Positions 39,396-51,101 of a stretch of 64,000 nt of DNA are shown piece by piece. The position numbers and the translations under genes were made by a program. Every line of letters begins with the position of its first letter. The first letter of the stretch is position 1. The notes beneath the pieces are model-generated. The model was given only the letters and a program-made list of their open reading frames with translations, was not told the DNA's origin and made no database searches. This DNA is from Pictodentalium vernedei (lineage: Eukaryota > Mollusca > Scaphopoda > Dentaliida > Dentaliidae). The stretch lies in NCBI GenBank assembly GCA_031216915.1, contig CM062293.1, positions 152,466,285 through 152,530,284 on the forward strand, read 5' to 3'.

Positions 39396-40340
39396 ATTAC
39401 CACCATCGGCAATTTCTTCTATGTTATGTCATTGGTGAGGCCCTCAATTTCATCTGTCCAGGTGGGAGCAGTTTGTGCATTGTGCAAATCCGTCCAACAG
39501 GTTTATGGTACACTACCCTTCAACCACTGCTAGAGCTGCTTGAGCCGTTTCAGTAAGTTAGGAAGTAAGGTAGTAGATAGCTGCCGCAGGATCGTTCTCT
39601 CCATGCTATCCGTACTCTTTCATCCGACACAATACAAATCAGGTTGGTAAAAGAGTCACGATACCCCAATAATAAACAAACAAATGCTTTCCATGACTAC
39701 AAACTTTAAATTTTCTGTGTATTTTGAGTTAAAAGATGTTTCTTTCACAGAATGACTGGTAAGATGTCTCTACTTACAAGTTAGGCAACTTTTGGAGCTA
39801 ACCTGGGGCGGCGGACTAGTGTCAATATTCCATGTGCTATAGTGTGTGTGTCAGTTTTTATGGATAGCATACCTTCAAAGCGTGTGTATGGAATAGTTTG
39901 TTTTGGAGGGAGCGTTGTATTTCAGTTTTACATTTTAGATCCCTCAATCTTCTTTTCGTCTTAATTTGCCACTCGAGGGTTTATCTGGAATATTTTTCGA
40001 TATGCATGTATAGAGGCGGGAGTCACGGTGGGTATGGAAAGCGTTCACGTTACAACGATTAGTGTTTGACAGTTGATGTTAAGATTCCTACTCCTGGTTT
40101 CCTACCTCTTCCTCTGTTTATCTCGGCTGAACATTAATTTAATGTATCATACTGGAGGTGAATGAATATTTTAGAGGGGAGCCGTTTGATCTGATATTTA
40201 GGTTCACATCCGACTTGTTTCATCATTTACTGGGCATTAGGTACCTAAACACGCTGGTCCTGGTTTTGCTCGGCTGTCGTTTAAGATAGTTTGCATCAAA
40301 CAAGCGAATGGTAACGTTCGTTCCATATTGTAGCCCTGGG

Positions 40341-40486
40341 AACGTTATGTACAGTTTAAGACGAGTCTCTCTTCAAACTACCCAGATCTATTATCGCGAA
40401 GAATTGTTAGCCGAACGTTATGTACAGTTTAAGACGAGTCTCTCTTCAAACTACCCAGATCTATTATCGCGAAGAATTGTTAGCCG
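40341..40486. repeat. 73-bp tandem duplication, U10
   Basis: Both copies identical. Confidence 0.92.
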
Positions 40487-41932
40487 ATTTGTGTGATTAC
40501 TGGCCTTGGTATTGGGTAATTTTATGTGTTGATCAGTGTTAATTCTGTGTCAGTATTAATTCAGGTAGGTCACACAGCGAAATTAGGATTCGTTGGAAAG
40601 TTCAAGTCTTTCATCTAACAGCCAAAGATCAAAACTATGGACTCTTCTATTATAAGTTGCGAAGTTGTATACGCCAGTGTTCCAGTTAAGAATTCAACAT
40701 TTATGATAATGTGAATGAGGTGTTCACTCACAACACAGAAACTGTTAAAATGACTTCAATAATTCAGAAGATAAGATTTCACAAGAATAAAATCGTGAAC
40801 TATGGAAAATTTTATGCGTGTCACTTATTGGTTTAGTCAACTAAAAAACTTTTTTTTTCAATTGTTTGCCTATGGTTACCCTTATAAAATTTCTCAAAAA
40901 ACTTCAAATTTTTTTTGGCCCATTTTATGATGCAAAAATGTTCTACATATAAAAATACCATTGTTTTCACATTTTCTGCTGCTGAAATCGCTTGTTCTGA
41001 CTGAATAAATCAACTTGAAGTACAGAATGGGTATCACTGTAGGCCTAAATTCAACTTTTCCGGCAATGACAGCCACAGGTTCACGCACAGTGTCACTTTC
41101 CATACATTATAAAATCGGGACTCGGAGTTTCACTCGTTAGAAATATGAAACACGAGTCAAACAAAATTCACCTATATTCTTTCAGAACAGACTGAATGAA
41201 TAATCTTCAATTCATTTTTAGTGTTCCATCTATTCAAAATATAGCTGTCACAGCCGACAGAAAATAATTTGTCAATTCCAATCGTTTGTTTTTCAGTACT
41301 TCTATAGGAAAGCAACTTCTGCGATTTGGAAGACTGCAGTATTTTCGATTATACCTCCATAGCAACTTCTGATCAGAAAGGCGGGGGTAAGTGAGTCTGA
41401 AAACTAATGATGCCTTCCAGAAGCTAATTTTGATTATTCCCTTTTGAAAATGGAAAGGCCTTCATTATATACGACTGAGCAAACCCCGAATAGAAATGAC
41501 GCTTGAATATCAGTCAATACAGGCATCGAAGAAACTGATTTTAAGCCACTTGAAAGGTGTTTTCCTACACGGGAGGCCAGGCTTGGTGGGGTAGTTTTGC
41601 TGCCGAGAGATATTCCTACAAACACAATCACGTGTATGTAGATAACGGTGTGCGAGGTGATAAGGGTGGATTTGCTTCGGATACCCCCAAGCATAGTCCC
41701 ATAATTGTGCAATGCTATGGGATGAGCTTTTACTAAAATTTTCCAGCTAAGTTTGTCAGTGGTCATTTAGAGTAAAAAGAGTACGTTTTGAACAAATTCA
41801 ATTTTTAAATTCTTTGAGTTATTTGGGGCGCAGATTTTCGATGTGTGCTTATACCCAAATCACAGACTATAATGATTTGTACTTTTCAGTGGAGGGCTCG
41901 GCTGAACTATGTTTAGTCCTGCCAATACTTCA

Positions 41933-41984
41933 CCCCCCCCCCCCCACACACACACACACACATACGCACACATACGCACATATA
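41933..41984. repeat. Poly-C/CA microsatellite, U10
   Basis: 13 C and a long CA tract with two acatacgcac blocks. Confidence 0.92.
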
Positions 41985-42994
41985 AGCTATAGACTAGGGA
42001 GTGCATTTACGCAACAGCTGACGCGTTTATGTTTTATAATAGTACACATGAGCGTATTCTTGTATGGGCCCTGGGAACTACAGAAGTGATGTTAATTGGG
42101 GTGGACACGTTGTGCGTTACTGCTTTTATATGACCCAGGGCCCAAACAAAGCCTTGCGTGTTTCTTCTCTGAAGAGGCATCATAATTGTAAACAATAAGC
42201 TAAACTTCATTTTGTTATGTTTAATAGCCATTATTTAGGCGTGAATACTAGGTGGGTGTGACCTAAAATGCCAGTAAACAATTAGGTGGTGGCTAAATTC
42301 TGAGTCTTTGGAACTCTGAAATTGGTTTTTCCTAATAGGTGTTGTCCCTTCATCAGGGGGCCCTCGAATCTTCAGAATTGTCAATCTAAACGATATACGT
42401 GCGATTCTGTACTCCAGAAACATACGTAACGCGACTGAGAATAGATTGGATGTATGGACAAAAATATGGACAGGGGTAAAAAATAAGTGCCAATTCGGTA
42501 AAATTTCACAAATTTTCGAAAATGCGCTTTTTTATTAACACGATTTTCTGTGGGTCAAAAGGATCTTTCTCTTTAGTGAGATCCTCTGGATTTTGACCCA
42601 GAACATCGGCACTTTCTATTCACTCCTTTTTGGGATATTTGTGCTCAAATTTTGACCCCGGGTGATGATATTTTGTACCAAAATAAGTGTCAACATCAGT
42701 CAGTTGTTACTATTTATAGTACCTCAGAATGTTAAGACTCCATTCTGGACACCTGAACAGATCCCCCTTCAAAAAAGCGTCTGCTCAGTCATTACGCTGG
42801 TTTATAGTGTAACATATCACAGCTGCTTTGTTTCTGTTGATTCTTTGTTATTAAAAACTAGCGTATTGTTCCATATACCTCGCATCTCCCTCATGTACTC
42901 GAAAATGTACATTATTATCTCCTCTAGAAACAGAATGATGGAGGTCTAACAGTTTAAAGTTTTCCAGTTATATACTGCCACAAGAAATTGATTC

Positions 42995-43075
42995 GGGCTA
43001 TAGCTCAGTAAGTTCAGGCGTTCGCTTTGTTGTATGAAAAGTGCGTGGTCGATGCGATGTGAGTTCAAAACCCAT
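42995..43075 (+). repeat. tRNA-like segment, U10
   Basis: A box tagctcagtaag and B box agttcaaaacc. Confidence 0.5.
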
Positions 43076-43486
43076 CTCTTCTTAATATTTTGCCCATTAT
43101 CCTAACACATACATTTTTTCCTTTGTTCTGGTTGCATCTTCATTTATAGAACGTGTTTTCGGAAATTAGCTGGTCGAAAGGCTGGGATACTCCACAATCA
43201 CATTTAAACAAAAATGTTGAAAAACAACCAATTGCCGCAAAAAACAGACCATTTCTCCTCAAGCCACATTGTCTAATTAGGTGCGCTATTACCTTGCAAA
43301 CGATAAGTCAAATAACGAGACGATAATCACTGTTTGATGATGCCTTTTGTCTGTTCAGCACCACTGTCTGCCAGATTTAATATTTCCTTGAAATGAAAGC
43401 TTGCGAATATTATCTATTACACTTAATAAACAGCCCTTCTGACAAACTAAAAGTGTATGTGCAATGGCACTCTTTATTACCACCAT

Positions 43487-43735
43487 CCCGCGTTGAGTCC
43501 TTGACGCTGTGTACTAAGATGTACTTCACGTCGATGGGGCGCATGTCTTCAACCAATCTTATCCTGCCTGTGCAGCAGTGAGGAGTTAAGATGTTTGGGA
43601 GCTGCCATCTGCTCGTCGTTGGTCGGTGGTTCTCTCTGGGTACTCCTGTTTCCTCCATCCATAAAACTGTCACAGTCACCATTTGACCTTGGCTGTCAAA
43701 GTGTCGTTAAACTCTAATAAATAAATAAATAATAA
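43487..43735 (+). mobile_element. 5'-truncated SINE, U10, with 42-bp internal deletion
   Basis: Target-site duplications at 43476-43486 and 43736-43746. A 42-bp segment is missing at about 43506, at the join gtccttg/acgctgtg. A short TG microhomology at the ends fits simple deletion by slippage or end joining. Confidence 0.86.
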
Positions 43736-44682
43736 ATTACCACCATAGGCAATTTCTTCTATGTTATGTCATTGGTGAGGCCCTCAATTTCATCTGTCCA
43801 GGTGGGAGCAGTTTGTGCATTGTGCAAATCCGTCCAACAGGTTAATGGTACACTACCCTTCAACCACTGCTTGAGCTGTATGAGCCGTTTCAGTAAGTTA
43901 GGAAGTAAGGTAGTAGATAACTGCCGCAGGATGGTTCTCTCCATGCTATCCGTACTCTTTCATCCGACACAATACAAATCAGGTTGGTAAAAGAGTCACG
44001 ATACCCCAATAATAAACAAATAAATGCTTTCCATGACTACAAACTTTAAATTTTCTGTGTATTTTGAGTTAAAAGATGTTTCTTTCACAGAATGACTGGT
44101 AAGGTGTCTCTACTTACAAGTTAGGCAACTTTTGGAGCTAACCTGGGGCGGCGGACTAGTGTCAATATTCCATGTGCTATAGTGTGTGTGTCAGTTTTTT
44201 ATGGATAGCATACTTTCAAAGCATGTGTATGGAATAGTTTGTTTTGGAGGGAGCGTTGTATTTCAGTTTTACATTTTAGATCCCTCAATCTTCTTTTCGT
44301 CTTAATTTGCCACTCGAGGGTTTATCTGGAATATTTTTCGATATGCATGTATAGAGGCGGGAGTCACGGTGGGTATGGAAAGCGTTCACGTTACAACGAT
44401 TAGTGTTTGACAGTTGATGTTTAGATTCCTACCTCCTAGTTTCCTACCTCTTCCTCTGTTTATCTCGGCTGAACATTAATTTAATGTATCATACTGAAGG
44501 TGAATGAATATTTTAGAGGGGAGCCGTTTGATCTGATATTTAGGTTCACATCCGACTTGTTTCATCATTTACTGGGCATTTTGTACCTAAACACGCTGGT
44601 CCTGGTTTTGCTCGTCTGTCGTTTAAGATAGTTTGCATCAAACAAGCGAATGGTAACGTTCGTTCCATATTGTAGCCCTGGG

Positions 44683-44828
44683 AACGTTATGTACAGTTTA
44701 AGACGAGTCTCTCTTCAAACTACCCAGATCTATTATCGCGAAGAATTGTTAGCCGAACGTTATGTACAGTTTAAGACGAGTCTCTCTTCAAACTACCCAG
44801 ATCTATTATCGCGAAGAATTGTTAGCCG
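44683..44828. repeat. 73-bp tandem duplication, U11
   Basis: Both copies identical, although the rest of U11 has many private changes. Confidence 0.92.
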
Positions 44829-46274
44829 ATTTGTGTGATTACTGGCCTTGGTATTCGGTAATTTTATGTGTTGATCAGTATTAATTCTGTGTCAGTATTA
44901 ATTCAGGTAGGTCACACAGCGAAATTGGGATTCGTTGGAAAGTTCAAGCCTTTCATGTAACAGCCAAAGATCAAAACTATGGACTCTTCTATTCTAAGTT
45001 GCGAACTTGTATACGCCAGTGTTCCAGTTAAGAATTCAACATTTATGATAATGTGAATGAGGTGTTCACTCACCACACAGCAACTGTTAAAATGACTTCA
45101 ATAATTCAGAAGATAAGATTTCACAAGAATAAAATCGTGAACTATGGAAAATTTTATGCGTGTCACTTATTGGTTTAGTCAACTAAAAAACTTTTTTTTT
45201 TCAATTGTTTGCCTATGGTTACCCTTATGAAATTTCTCAAAAAACTTCATATTTTTTTTGGCCCATTTTATGATGCAAAAATGTTCTACATATAAAAATA
45301 CCATTGTTTTCACATTTTCTGCTGCGGAAATCACTTGTTCTGACTGAATAAATCAACTTGAAGTACAGAATGGGTATCACTGTAGGCCTAAATTCATCTT
45401 TTCCGGCAATGACAGCCATAGGTTCACGCACAGTGTCACTTTCCATACATTATAAAATCTGGACTCGGAGTATCACTCGTTAGAAATATGAAACACGAGT
45501 CAAACAAAATTCACCCATATTCTTTCAGAACAGACTGAATGAATAATCTTCAATTCATTTTTAGTGTTCCATCTATTCAAAATATAGCTGTCACAGCCGA
45601 CAGAAAATAATTTGTCAATTCCAATCGTTTGTTTTTCAGTATTTCTATAGGAAAGCAACTTCTGCGATTTGGAAGACTGCAGTATTTTCGATTATACCTC
45701 CATAGCAACTTCTGATCAGAAAGGCGGAGGTAAGTGAGTCTGAAAACTAATGATGCCTTCCAGAAGCTAATTTTGATTATTCCCTTTTCAAAATGGAAAG
45801 GCCTTCATTATATACGACTGAGCAAACCACGAATAGAAATGACGCTTGAATATCAGTCAATACATGCACCGAAGAAACTGATTTTATGCCACTTGAAAGG
45901 TGTTTTCCTACACGGGAGGCCAGGCTTGGTGGGGTAATTTTGCTGCCGAGAGATATTCCTACAAACACAATGACGTGTATGTAGATAACGGTGTGCGAGG
46001 TGATAAGGGTGGATTTGCTTCAGATACCCCCAAGCATAGTCCCATAATTGTGCAATACTATGGGATGAGCTTTTACTAAAATTTTCCTATTAAGTTTGTC
46101 AGTGGTCATTTAGAGTAAAAAGAGTACGTTTTGAACAAATTCAATTTTAAATTCTTTGAGTTATTTGGGGCGCAGATTTTCGATGTGTGCTTATACCCAA
46201 ATCACAGACTATAATGATTTGTAATTTTCAGTTGAGGGCTCGGCTGAACTATGTTTAGTCCTGCCAATACTTCA

Positions 46275-46324
46275 CCCCCCCCCCCCCCCACACACACACA
46301 CATACGCACACATACGCACATATA
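46275..46324. repeat. Poly-C/CA microsatellite, U11
   Basis: 15 C and two acatacgcac blocks. Confidence 0.92.
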
Positions 46325-47334
46325 AGCTATAGACTAGGGAGTGCATTTACGCAACAGCTGACGCGTTTATGTTTTATAATAGTACACATGAGCGTATTCT
46401 TGTATGGGCCCTGGGAACTACAGAAGTGATGTTAATTGGGGTGGACACGTTGTGCGTTACTGCGTTAATATGACCCAGGGCCCAAACAAAGCCTTGCGTG
46501 TTTCTTCTCTGAAGAGGCATCATGATTGTAAACAATAAGCTAAACTTCATTTTGTTATGTTTAATAGCCATTATTTAGGCGTGAATACTGGGTGGGTGTG
46601 ACCTAAAATGCCAGTAAACAATTAGGTGGTGACTAAATTCTGAGTCTTTGGAACTCTGAAATTGGTTTTTCCTAATAGGTGTTGTCCCTTCATCAGGGGG
46701 CCCTCGCATCTTCAGAATTGTCAATCTAAACGATATACGGGCGATTCTGTACTCCAGAAACATACGTAACGCGACTGAGAATAGATTGGATGTATGGACA
46801 AAAATATGGACAGGGGTAAAAAATTAGTGCCAATTCGGTAAAATTTCACAAATTTTCGAAAATGCGCTTTTTTATTAACACGATTTTCTGTGGGTCAAAA
46901 GGATCTTTCTCTTTAGTGAGATGCTCTGGATTTTGACCCAGAACATCGGCACTTTCTATTCACTCCTTTTTGGGATATTTGTGCTCAAATGTTGACCCCG
47001 GGTGATGATATTTTGTACCAAAATAAGTGCCAACATCAGTCAGTTGTTACTATTTATAGTACCTCAGAATGTTAAGACTCCATTCTGGACACCTGAACAG
47101 ATCCCCCGCCAAAAAATCGTCTGCTCAGTCATTACGCTGGTTTATAGTGTAACATATCACACCTGCTTTGTTTCTGTTGATTCTTTGTTATTAAAAACTA
47201 GCGTATTGTTCCATATACCCCCCATCTCCCTCATGTACTCGAAAATGTACATTATTATCTCCTCTAGAAACAGAATGATGGAGGTCTAACAGTTTAAAGT
47301 TTTCCAGTTATATACTGCCACAAGAAATTGATTC

Positions 47335-47415
47335 GGGCTATAGCTCAGTAAGTTCAGGCGTTCGCTTTGTTGTATGAAAAGTGCGTGGTCGATGCGATGT
47401 GGGTTCAAAACCCAT
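47335..47415 (+). repeat. tRNA-like segment, U11, perfect B box
   Basis: The only unit with ggttcaaaacc at 47402-47412, a full match to the B box consensus. A box tagctcagtaag. If any unit is still pol III-competent, this is the best candidate by sequence. Confidence 0.52.
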
Positions 47416-47826
47416 CTCTTCTTAATATTTTGCCCATTATCCTAACACATACATTTTTTCCTTTGTTCTGGTTGCATCGTCATTTATAGAACGTGTTTTC
47501 GCAAATTAGCTGGTCGAAAGGCTGGGATACTCCACTATCACATTTAAACAAAAATGTTGAAAAACAACCAATTGCCGCAAAAAACAGACCATTACTCCTC
47601 AAGCCACATTGTCTTATTAGGTGCGCTATTACCTTGCAAACGTTAAGTCAAATAACGAGACGATAATCACTGTTTGATGATGCGTTTTGTCTGTTCAGCA
47701 CCACTGTCTGCCAGATTTAATATTTCCTTGAAACGAAAGCTTGCGAATATTCTCTACTACACTTAATAAACAGCCCTTCTGACAAACTAAAAGTGTATGT
47801 GCAATGGCACTCTTTATTACCACCAT

Positions 47827-48117
47827 CCCGCGTTGAGTCCTTGGGCAAGGCACTCAACTCAGATTATCCACCTGGGGGCACGATGACGCTGTGTACTAAG
47901 ATGTACTTCACGTCGATGGGGCGCATGTCTTCAACCAATCTAATCCTGCCTGTGCAGCAGTGAGGAGATAAGATGTTTGGGAGCTGGCATCTGCTCGTCG
48001 TTGGTCGGTGGTTCTCTCTGGGTACTCCTGCTTCCTCCATCCATAAAACTGTCACCGTCACCATTTGACCTTGGCTGTCAAAGTGTCGTTAAACTCTAAT
48101 AAATAAATTAATAATAA
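47827..48117 (+). mobile_element. 5'-truncated SINE, U11
   Basis: Target-site duplications at 47816-47826 and 48118-48128. The right copy has one mismatch (attaccacaat). Confidence 0.85.
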
Positions 48118-49064
48118 ATTACCACAATAGGCAATTTCTTCTATGTTATGTCATTGGTGAGGCCCTCAATTTCATCTGTCCAGGTGGGAGCAGTTTGTGC
48201 ATTGTGCAAATCCGTCCAACAGGTTAATGGTACACTACCCTTCAACCACTGCTAGAGCTGCATGAGCCGTTTCAGTAAGTTAGGAAGTAAGGTAGTAGAT
48301 AGCTGCCGCAGGATGGTTCTCTCCATGCTATCCGTACTCTTTCATCCGACACAATACAAATCAGGTTGGTAAAAGAGTCACGATACCCCAATAATAAACA
48401 AACAAATGCTTTCCATGACTACAAACTTTAAATTTTCTGTGTATTTCGAGTTAAAAGATGTTTCTTTCACAGAATGACTGGTAAGGTGTCTCTACTTACA
48501 AGTTAGGCAACTTTTGGAGCTAACCTGGGGAGCGGACTAGTGTCAATATTCCATGTGCTATAGTGTGTGTGTCAGTTTTTATGGATAGCATACCTTCAAA
48601 GCGTGTGTATGGAATAGTTTGTTTTGGAGGGAGCGTTGTATTTCAGTTTTACATTTTAGATCCCTCAATCTTCTTTTCGTCTTAATTTGCCACTCGAGGG
48701 TTTATCTGGAATATTTTTCGATATGCATGTATAGAGGCGGGAGTCACGGTGGGTATGGAAAGCGTTCACGTTACAACGATTAGTGTTTGACAGTTGATGT
48801 TTAGATTCCTACCTCCTGGTTTCCTACCTCTTCCTCTGTTTACCTCGGCTGAACATTAAAATTTAATATATCATACTGGAGGTGAATGAATATTTTAGAG
48901 GGGAGCCGTTTGATCTGATATTTAGGTTCACATCCGACTTGTTTCATCATTTACTGGGCATTAGGTACCTAAACACGCTGGTCCTGGTTTTGCTCGGCTG
49001 TCGTTTAAGATAGTTTGCACCAAACAAACGAATGGTAACGTTCGTTCCATATTGTAGCCCTGGG

Positions 49065-49210
49065 AACGTTATGTACAGTTTTAGACGAGTCTCTCTTCAA
49101 ACTACCCAGATCTATTATCGCGAAGAATTGTTAGCCGAACGTTATGTACAGTTTAAGACGAGTCTCTCTTCAAACTACCCAGATCTATTATCGCGAAGAA
49201 TTGTTAGCCG
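49065..49210. repeat. 73-bp tandem duplication, U12
   Basis: The first copy has one change (cagttttaga). Confidence 0.92.
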
Positions 49211-49789
49211 ATTTGTGTGATTACTGGCCTTGGTATTGGGTAATTTTATGTGTTGATCAGTATTAATTCTGTGTCAGTATTAATTCAGGTAGGTCACACA
49301 GCGAAATTGGGGTTCGTTGGAAAGTTCAAGCCTTTCATGTAACAGCCAAAGATCAAAACTATGGACTCTTCTATTATAAGTTGCGAACTTGTATACGCCA
49401 GTGTTCCAGTTAAGAATTCAACATTTATGATAATGTGAATGAGGTGTTCACTCACCACACAGAAACTGTTAAAATGACTTCAATAATTCAGAAGATAAGA
49501 TTTCACAAGAATAAAATCGTGAACTATGGAAAATTTTATGCGTGTCACTTGTTGGTTTAGTCAACTAAAAAACTTTTTTTTTTCAATTGTTTACCTATGG
49601 TTACCCTTATGAAATTTCTCAAAAAACTTCAAATTTTTTTTGGCCCATTTTATGATGCAAAAATGTTCTACATATAAAAATACCATTGTTTTCACATTTT
49701 CTGCTGCTGAAATCGCCTGTTCTGACTGAATAAATCAACTTAAAGTACAGAATGGGTATCACTGTAGGCCTAAATTCAACTTTTCCGGC

Positions 49790-49804
49790 AATGACAGCCA
49801 TAGG
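49790..49804. repeat. Target-site duplication, left copy
   Basis: aatgacagccatagg, present once at this place in other units with the same allele (for example 54568-54582) and twice here. The exact end of the SINE is ambiguous by a few bases because both sequences have G at the junction. Confidence 0.93.
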
Positions 49805-50175
49805 GGGCGCGGTGGCTCAGTTGGTAGAGGTGCAGGCTGCAAGCCGAGAGGTCCTCGGTTCGAATCTCACCTGCGGCAACCGCGTTGTGTCCTTGGGCAA
49901 GACACTTCACCCCGATTGCCTACATGGGAGGCACGATGACGCTGTGTACTGAGGCGTACTGCACGTCGATGGTGCGCATGTCTTCAACCAATCTAACCCT
50001 GCCTGTGCTGCGGTGCAGAGTTCAGAGTTACGATGTTGGAGAGCTGACAGCTGCTCGTCGTTGCTCGGTGGTTCTCTCCGGGTACTCCGGCTTCCTCCAC
50101 CCGTAAAACTGTCACGGTCACGATTAGCCATTGTGCATAAGTATGTGACCTTAAACACCATTAAATAATAATAAT
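49805..50175 (+). mobile_element. Full-length tRNA-derived SINE inserted in U12
   Basis: A 371-bp non-autonomous retroposon, absent from every other unit. The 5' end is tRNA-like. The pol III A box tggctcagttgg (49813-49824) matches the TRGCNNAGYNGG consensus at all positions. The B box ggttcgaatct (49857-49867) matches GGTTCGANTCC at 10 of 11 positions. The body contains a ccttgggcaagacactt motif, which I recall from central domains of several metazoan SINE families. The 3' end is a short AAT repeat. Perfect 15-bp target-site duplications flank it. Such elements are transcribed by RNA polymerase III and moved by a partner LINE. The loop around gca resembles a tRNA-Cys anticodon loop, but the stem is poor, so the parent tRNA is uncertain. 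It is in the same orientation as the older truncated copies. Confidence 0.93.
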
Positions 50176-50190
50176 AATGACAGCCATAGG
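50176..50190. repeat. Target-site duplication, right copy
   Basis: Perfect second copy of aatgacagccatagg, directly after the AAT tail. The lack of any mismatch points to a recent insertion. Confidence 0.93.
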
Positions 50191-51042
50191 TTCACGCACA
50201 GTGTCACTTTCCATACATTATAAAATCGGGACTCGGAGTTTCACTCGTTAGAAATATGAAACACGAGTCAAACAAAATTCACCCATATTCTTTCAGAACA
50301 GACTGAATGAATAATCTTCAATTCATTTTTAGTGTTCCATCTATTCAAAATATAGCTGTCACAGCCGACAGAAAATAATTTGTCAATTCCAATCGTTTGT
50401 TTTTCAGTACTTCTATAGGAAAGCAACTTCTGCGATTTGGAAGACTGCAGTATTTTCGATTATACCTCCATAGCAACTTCTGATCAGAAAGGCGGAGGTT
50501 AGTGAGTCTGAAAACTAATGATGCCTTCCAGAAGCTAATTTTGATTATTCCCTTTTGAAAATGGAAAGGCCTTCATTATATACGACTGAGCAAACCCCGA
50601 ATAGAAATGACGCTTGAATATCAGTCAATACAGGCATCGAAGAAACTGATTTTAAGCCACTTGAAAGGTGTTTTCCTACACGGGAGGCCAGGCTTGGTGG
50701 GGTTATTTTGCTGCCGAGAGATATTCCTACAAACACAATGACGTTATGTGGATAACGGTGTGCGAGGTGATAAGGGTGGATTTGCTTCGGATACCCCCAA
50801 GCATAGTCCCATAATTGTGCAATGCTATGGGATGAGCTTTTACTAAAATTTTCCAGCTAAGTTTGTCAGTGGTCATTTAGAGTAAAAAGAGTACGTTTTG
50901 AACAAATTCAATTTTTAAATTCTTTGAGTTATTTGGGGCGCAGATTTTCGATGTGTGCTTATACCCAAATCACAGACTATAATGATTTGTACTTTTCAGT
51001 GGAGGGCTCGGCTGAACTATGTTTAGTCCTGCCAGTACTTCA

Positions 51043-51101
51043 CCCCCCCCACCCCCCCCCCCCCACACACACACACACATACGCACACATACGCACATAT
51101 A
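51043..51101. repeat. Poly-C/CA microsatellite, U12, interrupted
   Basis: 8 C, one A, then 13 C: the only interrupted C-run and the longest tract in the window. Confidence 0.92.

Larger units (their letters stand above)
1..39410. repeat. Higher-order repeat domain: three copies of an A-B-C trimer
   Basis: Nine monomers are arranged as three trimers of 13137, 13134 and 13139 bp. Seen directly: variants recur every third monomer. A units (U1, U4, U7) have tatcgggaat, gagacacggt and agtgctaaca. B units (U2, U5, U8) have gtatttatgg, ttatatacag, ctgctactga and cttgatgggg. C units (U3, U6, U9) have ttccgacaat, ctgctaatac and acgtgcgatt. This is the pattern expected when unequal exchange amplifies a multi-monomer block. 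No gene is seen anywhere in the domain. Confidence 0.9.
26272..39410. repeat. Higher-order trimer 3 (U7-U8-U9)
   Basis: Third A-B-C trimer. U8 and U9 depart from their U2/U5 and U3/U6 counterparts at several diagnostic sites. Examples are gttcacgtta instead of gttcaggtta, the loss of B-type cctaacatgc in U8, and a non-C patch in U9 at about 38110-38760. This suggests exchange or conversion near the edge of the trimer domain. Confidence 0.82.
35039..39410. repeat. Monomer U9 (type C with a non-C patch), 4372 bp
   Basis: The first three quarters are type C (ttccgacaat, ctgctaatac, acaataagct). From about 38110 to 38760 the C variants ttcggtgaaa, attcaaagta, ctacagctca and catcatcatt are missing. 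The later C variant gaaagcttgc returns. A one-base change at about 36244 opens a 62-codon frame (36154-36342) by removing a stop; this looks incidental. No gene is visible. Confidence 0.88.
39411..43750. repeat. Monomer U10 (chimeric), 4340 bp
   Basis: It begins with higher-order-domain variants (catcggcaat, aggtttatgg, aagattccta, cttataaaat, cacctatatt). It ends with downstream-domain variants (cagaatgtta, aaaactagcg, tggtcgaaag). It is the shortest unit because of a 42-bp deletion inside the truncated SINE at 43506/43507. No gene is visible. Confidence 0.9.
43751..48132. repeat. Monomer U11 (downstream type), 4382 bp
   Basis: First fully downstream-type unit (aggttaatgg, tttagattcc, gcctttcatg, cacccatatt). 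It has many private substitutions (ttttgtacct, gctgcggaaa, catgcaccga). One of them, cttcagatac at 46018-46027, puts a TGA into the 110-codon minus-strand frame seen in most other units. No gene is visible. Confidence 0.9.

Noticed and set aside
43759-43990. Overlapping open frames on both strands in U11 that might be a retrotransposon protein remnant
   Set aside because: They are open in this unit only because of private changes, and no reverse transcriptase, endonuclease or gag motif is visible.
49805-49880. Genuine tRNA gene at the head of the U12 insertion
   Set aside because: The boxes are good but the anticodon stem pairs poorly, and the sequence continues into a SINE body with a tail and target-site duplication.
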